The notes under the pieces: model-generated
The model's input: the letters and a program-made list of their open reading frames with translations, nothing else
What the model was told of the DNA's origin: nothing
Database searches by the model: none
From: Bacillus infantis NRRL B-14911
Lineage (GTDB): Bacteria > Bacillota > Bacilli > Bacillales > Cytobacillaceae
Reading direction: 5' to 3'
Assembly (NCBI RefSeq): GCF_000473245.1
Contig: NC_022524.1
Location: 3,992,501 to 4,056,500, forward strand
DNA length: 64,000 nt
Position numbers and translations under genes: made by a program
Shown: positions 58,319 through 64,000 of the stretch, in pieces
How positions within the stretch are numbered: position 1 is the first letter of the stretch
Layout: the number at the start of each line of letters is the position of its first letter

Positions 58319-58801
58319 TTAGGCTTTCGAGTTAAACAGCCCTTGAGAAGGAAGCTGTTTGTTCTGCTGGCCGGCTGCCGGTCCGTAGTTGATATTTTCC
58401 GGCTGCGGCCTCATCAGATTCATGGATACATTAATATACTGCAGGCTCTGGTCCAGCAGCTGCTGGTTCAGGTCATTGGCTTCTTTTATATGAAGGATGG
58501 CATCTGCCAGCTCTTCCGTCAAAACGGCCAGCTTTTCCTGGTCCGGTAGGCTGAGAACCTCCAGACAATCTGAAATCGTCGGATTCGCTTTCCCCGGTAC
58601 CAGGGCTGCTGCCGTTTTCTGCCGATCGTTTTCGATCCTTCTGATCGCAGCCACATGGGTCTGTTCTTCTTTCAATATCTGGCTGAGGGCTTCAGTGTCC
58701 CCTGCCTTTATGATGCCGGTTTTCCGGGCAGAAAGCTCAGACAGGCTTTTATGGAGCCTGATCAACTTTGCCATATTCTCGAACAATGCTTCAGCGGACA
58801 T
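58319..58801 (-). CDS. flgN: Flagellar export chaperone FlgN
   Basis: The 160-residue, mostly helical protein (LFENMAKLIRLHKSLSELSARKTGIIKAGDTEALSQILKEEQTHVAAIRRIE) matches FlgN, which holds FlgK and FlgL before export. It sits between flgM and flgK. The C-terminus is Pro/Gln/Asn-rich. Confidence 0.93.
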   Translation of the reverse strand: MSAEALFENMAKLIRLHKSLSELSARKTGIIKAGDTEALSQILKEEQTHVAAIRRIENDRQKTAAALVPGKANPTISDCLEVLSLPDQEKLAVLTEELADAILHIKEANDLNQQLLDQSLQYINVSMNLMRPQPENINYGPAAGQQNKQLPSQGLFNSKA

Positions 58802-58819
58802 GAAGTCCCCTCCCTTCTG

Positions 58820-59086
58820 TTAATTCTTTGTATAGTAATCAAGCAGGCTTTTCGCCACTTCTTTTGGGTTTACTTTATAATTGCCGTTCTCGACCTGGAT
58901 GCGCAGCTCCTCTACTCTTGCCTGGCGCTGCTGGTCTATCTTGGAGGTTTGCTGCATTTCCTTGGCTGCAGACGAAATCTCCACCTTATCCGCGGCTTTT
59001 TTCGCCTGGGCATTGGCGCTGTCCAGCTTGTTCTGCTGGCGTTTGTATGGGTTAATTCCTGAAGGTCCAAAATTATTAATCTTCAT
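58820..59086 (-). CDS. flgM: Anti-sigma-D factor FlgM
   Basis: The 88-residue protein opens KINNFGPSGINPYKRQQNKLDSANAQAKKAADKVEISSAAKEMQQ and ends RVEELRIQVENGNYKVNPKEVAKSLLDYYTKN, the sigma-binding helices of FlgM. It holds sigma-D until hook completion. It has its own perfect sigma-D promoter, so the anti-sigma factor is part of the regulon it restrains. Confidence 0.96.
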   Translation of the reverse strand: MKINNFGPSGINPYKRQQNKLDSANAQAKKAADKVEISSAAKEMQQTSKIDQQRQARVEELRIQVENGNYKVNPKEVAKSLLDYYTKN

Positions 59087-59126
59087 TTGTTTTCCCTCGC
59101 TTTCGACCGAACTAGTCTTTCCTTTA

Positions 59127-59153
59127 TTATCGGCTATACATGGGGATTTTTTA
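59127..59153 (-). promoter_or_regulatory. Sigma-D promoter of flgM
   Basis: On the minus strand TAAA (59153-59150), 15 bp, GCCGATAA (59134-59127), 41 bp before flgM. A weak terminator-like hairpin (AAGAAG/CTTCTT, 59160-59184) for yvyF lies just upstream of it. Confidence 0.85.
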
Positions 59154-59190
59154 ATAAAAAGAAGAAAATACTTCTTTATGCCTATATTAT

Positions 59191-59607
59191 TTACTTGTCA
59201 TTGATTGAAAAATAGGTGCCTTGCTTCTCTTTAAGCGCCATCTGCTTTTTCCGCTCTTCTTCAGCCTGTAAGGTATTTATATCCTTCCGCAGCTCTTTTG
59301 CACATTTTTGGCAGATTTTACCTTCACGGATGTACGCTCCGCATTTATCACAAGGATAGCCAAGATTCGGGAACTGCGCCAGCTTCAGCTTGCCTGTGCG
59401 GATGAATTTCAGAATCAGCGCTTCTTCAATCCCTGTCGCATCGACAACTTGCTGCATTGTCGCAGTCCGGTTCTCTCTTTTGCGGATATATTGATAAACC
59501 GTTTCGTACTTCAGCTCCTCTTCCTTCCAGCAGTCATTGCATATATCACGGAATTGATTTTTTACAAATACCTTGTCGCATTGCGGGCAATTCGCCAGTT
59601 CAGCCAT
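59191..59607 (-). CDS. yvyF: YvyF, flagellar-operon zinc-finger protein
   Basis: The 138-residue protein has four CxxC pairs: CPQC and CNDC (5-27) at the N-terminus and CDKC and CQKC (about 90-107) towards the C-terminus. A helical HTH-like middle (VYQYIRKRENRTATMQQVVDATGIEEALILKFIRTGKLKL) lies between. It matches the TIGR03826 family found between comFC and flgM. It probably binds two zinc ions. Some members act as regulators of flagellar genes; the role in this organism is inferred. Confidence 0.92.
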   Translation of the reverse strand: MAELANCPQCDKVFVKNQFRDICNDCWKEEELKYETVYQYIRKRENRTATMQQVVDATGIEEALILKFIRTGKLKLAQFPNLGYPCDKCGAYIREGKICQKCAKELRKDINTLQAEEERKKQMALKEKQGTYFSINDK

Positions 59608-59645
59608 GATAATTCTCTCCTAAATAGGGTATATAGTGGTCACGG

Positions 59646-60365
59646 TCACCCTCTTGCCAGTGTGAGAGACATGATGTTAGCCGCTCCCGCCTGTTTCAGC
59701 GGCAGGGCGGCATGCCGGAGGGTGCTTCCTGTAGTATATATATCGTCAATGAGGAGGAGATTTTTAGCCTCAATTGCGGCTGAGGTGCTTATTTGAAAGA
59801 TTTCACTGAGATGGATTCTTTCTTCGCGGGATTTTTTGGACTGCTTTTCGGTATGAATTCTATTGAGAAGATGGGATGGTGCTAGGCCTGCGGTGATGAT
59901 GAGGGCCTCGGCCTGGTTGAAGCCGCGCTCGTATAGGCGCTCGGTGCTGAGCGGTATGGGAATGATGAAATCGGGCTTGAGGGTTTCTATATTTCTTCTT
60001 ATCTCCTGTTTGAACACTTTGGCCAGGATGTAGTCTCCTCTGTATTTAAAGCGGGCAATCAGCTCCTGTAGAAAGTCATTGTAGGTGTACAGAGAGATAT
60101 TTCTATTGAGGATGCCTTCCCATTTGGGGTCTTTTTCCCAGCGGATGCAGTCGTAGCAGTTGTCGTTTTCAATGAACTGTGGATTTAGCCCCTGCAGCTG
60201 CCTCCCGCAGATATGGCATAGCGCTCCCTTTATCTCTTCGAAGCTTTCTTCACACTCCCTGCATATTACCTTCTCCTCCGTTCGTGTAAACAGCTCCTGC
60301 CACCCAATCTCTGCATCAATCTCTTTTTGGCAGATCAGGCAATGATTAGCTTGAAAAAGATTCAT
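59646..60365 (-). CDS. comFC: Competence protein ComFC
   Basis: The 239-residue protein has N-terminal zinc cysteines (CLIC, CREC, CHIC) and a C-terminal phosphoribosyltransferase-like fold with the PRPP motif LLIDDIYTTGSTLRHA. ComFC works with ComFA in uptake of single-stranded DNA during transformation. It overlaps comFA by 20 bp. Confidence 0.95.
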   Translation of the reverse strand: MNLFQANHCLICQKEIDAEIGWQELFTRTEEKVICRECEESFEEIKGALCHICGRQLQGLNPQFIENDNCYDCIRWEKDPKWEGILNRNISLYTYNDFLQELIARFKYRGDYILAKVFKQEIRRNIETLKPDFIIPIPLSTERLYERGFNQAEALIITAGLAPSHLLNRIHTEKQSKKSREERIHLSEIFQISTSAAIEAKNLLLIDDIYTTGSTLRHAALPLKQAGAANIMSLTLARG

Positions 60366-61839
60366 ACAAGATTAGCCCCCTTCGTTTCGCTTCCCTGTTC
60401 ATTCCTGTAATCTGGTTTCTCGCTTTGATCATTTCTTCTGTTTTGCCGAAGTGGAAAAAGGTGATGGTGCCGCTCGGGTAATCTGCACTTCTGCCGACGC
60501 GGCCGGAGATTTGGACGAGGGCGCTTTCGGTGAATACGTGGTGCTCAGCGCCAATGACGGCTACGTCAATATTCGGGAACGTTACGCCTCTTTCCAGGAT
60601 GGTTGTGGTTAAGAGGATTTGCGTTTCTTTATTACGCATTTTTTGGACTTTGGATTTGCGGTCCGGGTCTTCGGCATGGACAGAGTCAGTTTGCTGGTGG
60701 AGTTTTTGTATCAGTGGAAGAGCTGCTTCCATGATGTCGATGCGGGGGAAGAACAGGAGAATCTGTTTGGAGGTTTGGATGCGTTGGTTGATCCAACTGA
60801 TGAGCGGATTGGGGAGTTTGCTTTTCTTTAAAAGCTTCTCCCAATTTCCGCACCAGCGGTATTCCGGAACAGGGAGCGGATGGCGGTGGTAGCGCGCTGG
60901 AATGGTGACGTGGTCCCTTTTGCCGAATGAGCAGTCTCTCTGCCATTTTTGGTTAGGTGTGGCGGTTAGATAGATCATAGAGGACTCCGGCTTTCTTGCC
61001 TGCTGGACGGCGTACTGCAGGGTTTTGTCAATTGAATAAGGGAAAGCGTCGACTTCGTCCAGGATGATGGTGTCGAATGCCTGGTAAAAGCGGAACAGCT
61101 GGTGTGTGGTGGCGATGGTGAGCGGGGCGAAGAGATGGCGGTCTTCGCTGCCGCCGTAGAGGGATGCTACCGTTATTTCAGGGAATACTTTCTTCAGGCG
61201 CGGAGTGAGTTCAAGGACTACATCGGTCCGCGGTGTGGCGAGGCAGACCCTTTTTCCGGCTTGGAGGGCTAGGTCGATGCCTGCAAACAGGACTTCGGTT
61301 TTTCCGGCGCCGCATACCGCCCAGACGAGGAGTTCTTTGTTTTGCTGGATAGCTTGTGCTGTGCGGTTGGAGGCAGTCTGCTGGCCGTTGGAAAGATTGC
61401 CTGACCATTCCAGGTAGGTTTTTGGCTGGGGGTGGGGGGATTCTGGTCCTTGCCAGCTGAGGAGCGGGGTGCAGGAGCTGACCCGGCCCATCATGATGCA
61501 GCTTCGGCAGTAGAGGCAGTCTTCTTCGCATCTGGCGCAGGGGAATTTGGCGAAAAGATGAGTTTGAGTGTTGCCGCAGCGGGCACATTGAGGTTTTTTG
61601 CCGGCGAGGAGGATGCCTGGGCGATAGAGAATGTAGCCATTTTGGTAGTGCTGCTCGATTTCTTGTGCAGTGAAAGGGAGTTCGTCTGTGAGGAGCTGCT
61701 TGCCGATGAGCATTTCGGCCAGTTTTTTGTCCGGATTGAAGGCTGGATTGAGGGGAATAGCCGGAATTTCAGTGAGTTTGGAGATTGGTGTGCCATTTTG
61801 GTCCTGGTTGAGGCGCCCTTCTTGGATTTTGAACTTCAA
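60346..61839 (-). CDS. comFA: Competence DNA-uptake helicase ComFA
   Basis: The 497-residue protein starts at TTG 61839 after AAAGGATGA. An N-terminal four-cysteine zinc finger (CARCGN...CARCEEDCLYCRSC, about 85-114) precedes a DEAD-like helicase with Walker A AVCGAGKTEVL (about 174), DEVD box IILDEVDAFPY, motif III LTATP and motif VI QISGRVGRSADYPSG. It pulls single-stranded DNA into the cell across the ComEC channel. The usual degU/degV neighbours upstream are replaced here by an IS element. Confidence 0.95.
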   Translation of the reverse strand: MKFKIQEGRLNQDQNGTPISKLTEIPAIPLNPAFNPDKKLAEMLIGKQLLTDELPFTAQEIEQHYQNGYILYRPGILLAGKKPQCARCGNTQTHLFAKFPCARCEEDCLYCRSCIMMGRVSSCTPLLSWQGPESPHPQPKTYLEWSGNLSNGQQTASNRTAQAIQQNKELLVWAVCGAGKTEVLFAGIDLALQAGKRVCLATPRTDVVLELTPRLKKVFPEITVASLYGGSEDRHLFAPLTIATTHQLFRFYQAFDTIILDEVDAFPYSIDKTLQYAVQQARKPESSMIYLTATPNQKWQRDCSFGKRDHVTIPARYHRHPLPVPEYRWCGNWEKLLKKSKLPNPLISWINQRIQTSKQILLFFPRIDIMEAALPLIQKLHQQTDSVHAEDPDRKSKVQKMRNKETQILLTTTILERGVTFPNIDVAVIGAEHHVFTESALVQISGRVGRSADYPSGTITFFHFGKTEEMIKARNQITGMNREAKRRGLILYESFSS

Positions 61840-61954
61840 AACTAATCATCCTTTCCTGGTTATTTGCGGGATTTTAGATATATTTGGTTCCGTCAAGAAT
61901 TATGTGTAAGCATATGCACTTCATGAGTTATCGTTATATTTAGTTTAGGGGGGG

Positions 61955-61980
61955 AGTCAGGCAGCCGAGGCTGCCTGACT
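61955..61980. terminator. Strong hairpin after the transposase
   Basis: AGTCAGGCAGCC-GA-GGCTGCCTGACT is a perfect 12-bp stem with a 2-base loop inside the IS, about 15 nt past the transposase stop. No long T-run follows; it may block read-through or be an IS structural feature. Confidence 0.6.
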
Positions 61981-61995
61981 CCCTGACTATGCGTT

Positions 61996-63170
61996 TTATG
62001 ACTTTGGATATCGCTCATCAAACATGTTCAATATTGTTTCATAGGCCAAGCCGAATCCACCGAGTTTCCTTCTTGCCCATCGATCATTATAATCGATAGA
62101 AGTAAGGTATATAATCTTCTCGGCTGCTTCAATATTAGGTAAGCTGTTCATTGTCTTTAACCTTTTACGCACTTCCTTGTTGGTACGCTCAATTAGGTTT
62201 GTTGTGTATATATACTTTTGGATTTCCTCAGGGTAGTGTAAAAAAGTTAGGAGGACTGGGAGGTCCTCTTCCCATGAGGCCAGTTCCCTGCTATAAGTCT
62301 TTTTCCATTTCTCCTTAATCTCTTTCAACACTTTTTCTGCTTCTTCGAATGTGCTTGAAGTGTATACTCTTTTTAAATCCAAGCTTAGCTCTGCCTGATC
62401 CTTTTTTCGTGCTTTATTCATAGTGGAACGTACCTTATGAACAACGCAGCGTTGAACATCAGCTTTTGGAAAAATGGATTTAAAGGCCTCTTCGAGACCT
62501 GGAAGTCCATCAAATACGCCAACTAAAACTTCCTGGACGCCTCTTTTACGTAAGTCCAGAAGGATCTCCTGCCAGCCGTTTGATGATTCCACTCCGCCTA
62601 CATAAAATCCAAGGATTTCCCGATGGCCTTCTGGAGTGTACCTAAAACAATATAAACAGCCTCTTTGCCTACAGTATCTCTGCGGACTTTTACGAATAGC
62701 GCATCAAGGAATAAAGCACAGTAACGTTCCTTCAGAGGCCGATTCTGCCATTCAATAACGTCCTCCATAACAGCCGAAGTGATATTGGAGATTGTCCCTG
62801 GGGAATATTGTTCACCAAGCAAACTTTTCATGATCAGCCCAACCTGCCGAACACCAACTCCATGTTGATAGAGCTGGACAACGAGTTCATCTACGGCCAC
62901 CATACGTCTTTTATAGGGTTCGAACATTTGGGTAGTAAAATCGCCCTTACGATCACGGGGAACTGCCAGATCCTCAATCCGGCCATAAATGGTGTCAAGA
63001 GTCCGTGAATAATACCCATTACGTGAGTTTTCTTCGCCGACAGGCTCATTTTCTAGGACATTCTTTATCTCTTCACGCAAGATATTTTCTGCTTTCTCTT
63101 TAAGGAGGTCCTGCATAGAAAGTTTAAGGATATTGGCAAAATCAAGGTCGTCTATGTTAAAATGGGGCAT
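61996..63170 (-). pseudogene. IS256-family (MULE) transposase, frameshifted
   Basis: The N-terminal 190 residues start at 63170 (PHFNIDDLDFANILKLSMQDLLKEKAENI) and include the first catalytic Asp in LFLDALFVKVRR. They end in a stop after KAIGKSLDFM at 62598. The next frame supplies REILGFYVGG-type sequence and then ESSNGWQEILLDL..., with the second Asp in VGVFDGLPGLEEAF and the catalytic Glu region NLIERTNKEVRKRL. One base appears lost near 62639. IS256 transposases are normally a single frame without programmed slippage, so this copy is probably dead. Confidence 0.85.
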
Positions 63171-63280
63171 GGATAAAGTGCTCCTCTCCTAAGGTTATTG
63201 TGGTGATAACTCAGAGGGTACTTTGTCCTTTTTTATTTGTCTAGAAAAAGGTCTTACACATACTTTTATACACCATCATA

Positions 63281-63381
63281 TATTTGCGAGTTTTGAGTTT
63301 TATTTGCGACTTTTTCATTATATTTGCGAGTCCAAGCCATTTATTTGCGACTTTAACGATATATTTGCAACCTCTCCCTTG
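63281..63381. repeat. 20-bp-period array (TATTTGCGAC words), array B1
   Basis: Five units start at 63281, 63301, 63321, 63342 and 63362, 20-21 bp apart, each beginning TATTTGCGA(C/G) or TATTTGCAAC with varied filler. It is adjacent to, and closely related in design to, the TATTAGCAAC array that follows. Confidence 0.8.
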
Positions 63382-63416
63382 GGCAGCCTTCCCCGCGAGA
63401 TGCCGAATCCCCCTTT

Positions 63417-63530
63417 TATTAGCAACTTCCCCGATATATTAGCAACTTTTCTCTTTTATTAGCAACTTTCCCCATATATTAGCAACTTTCCATTTTTATT
63501 AGCAACTTCCACCATATATTAGCAACTAGC
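63417..63530. repeat. 20-bp-period array (TATTAGCAAC words), array B2
   Basis: Six units start at 63417, 63437, 63457, 63477, 63497 and 63517, exactly 20 bp apart. Fillers alternate between C-rich words ending ATA (TTCCCCGATA) and T-rich words (TTTTCTCTTT). The array has the same unit number, the same 40-bp alternation and the same ending TATTAGCAACTAGC as array A at 4604. The gene-free stretch 63171-63677 is made up of the IS end, these arrays and the ppaC promoter. Confidence 0.9.
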
Positions 63531-63634
63531 CCCCTTCCCACAATCTGCCCCAACCCAAAATCCGCCCATCCCACCTTCCCATTAACCCTCAAAACCCCAA
63601 ACTCTCCCCCTAGATTCCCCCCTCAATTTCCTCT

Positions 63635-63640
63635 ATAATA
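63635..63640 (+). promoter_or_regulatory. -10 box of ppaC
   Basis: TATAAT lies 38 bp before the ppaC start; the -35 (TAGATT, 17 bp upstream) is weak. Confidence 0.5.
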
Positions 63641-63677
63641 AACCATGAAGAATCCACCTAAAAAAGGAGATTTACAT

Positions 63678-64000
63678 ATGGAAAAAACCTTAATTTTCGG
63701 ACATAAAAACCCAGATACAGATACAATCTGCTCAGCCCTGGCATATGCGGACCTAAAAACACAGCTTGGCCATGAAGTCGAGCCGGTGCGCCTTGGCGAG
63801 ATCAACGGCGAAACGCAGCATGCGCTGACTAAGTTCAACGCTGAAGCTCCCCGCCTGATCAGCAATGCAGCTGATGAAGCACATACTGTCATTCTTGTGG
63901 ACCATAATGAACGCCAGCAAAGCGCAGACGGAATCGAGAGCGTTCGTGTGGCTGAGGTAATCGACCACCACCGTATTGCCAATTTTGAAACAAGCGATCC
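63678..64000 (+). CDS. ppaC: Manganese-dependent inorganic pyrophosphatase, 3' partial
   Basis: AAAAAGGAG precedes the ATG. The 107 visible residues begin [26 protein letters not shown], the DHH-family signature with metal ligands His/Asp in GHKNPDTD. They continue to [12 protein letters not shown] (second metal Asp-His) and [11 protein letters not shown] (DHH motif). This is family II pyrophosphatase (PpaC), which hydrolyses pyrophosphate made in biosynthesis. The gene runs off the window end. In B. subtilis it is not next to comFA, so the junction here is a rearrangement. Confidence 0.95.
   Translation, partial: MEKTLIFGHKNPDTDTICSALAYADLKTQLGHEVEPVRLGEINGETQHALTKFNAEAPRLISNAADEAHTVILVDHNERQQSADGIESVRVAEVIDHHRIANFETSD

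Larger units (their letters stand above)
61901..63262 (-). mobile_element. IS256-family insertion sequence, inactivated
   Basis: A single transposase gene (frameshifted) is enclosed by perfect 10-bp inverted repeats TATGTGTAAG (61901-61910) and CTTACACATA (63253-63262). No convincing 8-9-bp target duplication flanks these ends, so the outer limits are approximate or the element is old. A 12-bp hairpin follows the transposase. Confidence 0.75.

Noticed and set aside
62598-62640. Programmed frameshift in the IS256-type transposase
   Set aside because: IS256 transposases are single-frame, and no slippery A/T heptamer or stimulatory structure is evident at the break. A simple one-base loss fits better.
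63281-63530. CRISPR array
   Set aside because: The conserved words are only 10 bp and the fillers are 10 bp and themselves repetitive in alternation. There are no unique 30-bp spacers and no cas genes.

Overview
The window looks like a chromosomal segment of a motile, endospore-forming, competence-encoding Bacillaceae species of the Cytobacillus/Mesobacillus type. This is inferred from gene families and order; no rRNA is present. Evidence includes an alpha/beta SASP, a PAS-type sporulation kinase, minJ/ctpB/ftsEX, csbA-uvrBA, secA-prfB-yvjA-cccB and the complete comFA-comFC-yvyF-flgM-flgN-flgK-flgL-yviE-fliW-csrA-hag run known from Bacillus subtilis. Most genes lie on the minus strand.

Layout. 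1-2.5 kb: the end of a NagR-like regulator, a frameshifted cell-wall amidase and five copies of a ~132-bp palindromic repeat. 2.5-6 kb: yvlD/yvlB/yvlA-like envelope genes, a 20-bp-period repeat array and a GDSL hydrolase. 6-11.7 kb: uvrBA with an SOS box, and csbA. 11.9-16.5 kb: a SASP, then metN-metI-metQ plus an M20 amidohydrolase behind two tandem SAM (S-box) riboswitches. 16.5-19.7 kb: a DnaA-box cluster, a soluble PAS histidine kinase and a HemAT-like receptor that has lost the haem-ligating histidine. 19.7-22.7 kb: small metabolic genes. 22.8-30.6 kb: minJ, ctpB, an RsbR-like STAS protein, FtsEX with an M23 hydrolase, and cccB. 30.7-36 kb: yvjA, a heptad-repeat protein, prfB with its programmed frameshift, and secA. 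36-45 kb: accessory genes inserted between secA and hpf, namely a SEC-C/TPR protein, a DUF1028 protein, a nucleoside-binding-type lipoprotein paired with a chemoreceptor, a two-gene chromate transporter, an apparently orphaned Mn2+ riboswitch and a short Spo0M-like protein. 45-61.8 kb: hpf and the flagellar/competence block. 61.9-64 kb: a broken IS256-family element, a second repeat array and the start of ppaC.

The parts are tied together by motility control. Five good sigma-D promoters (TAAA-N14/15-GCCGATAT-like) drive hemAT, the lipoprotein-chemoreceptor pair, flaG-fliD-fliS-fliT, flgM and hag; FlgM, FliW and CsrA are the regulators of that regulon. The hag leader carries a CsrA hairpin.

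The most striking feature is the flagellin locus. hag is interrupted near its 3' end by a group I intron that must be removed to give a complete C-terminus. A second group I intron follows, arranged so that spliced and unspliced messages both end in a flagellin-like C-terminus. Next to it is a 735-residue flagellin with four repeated surface domains.
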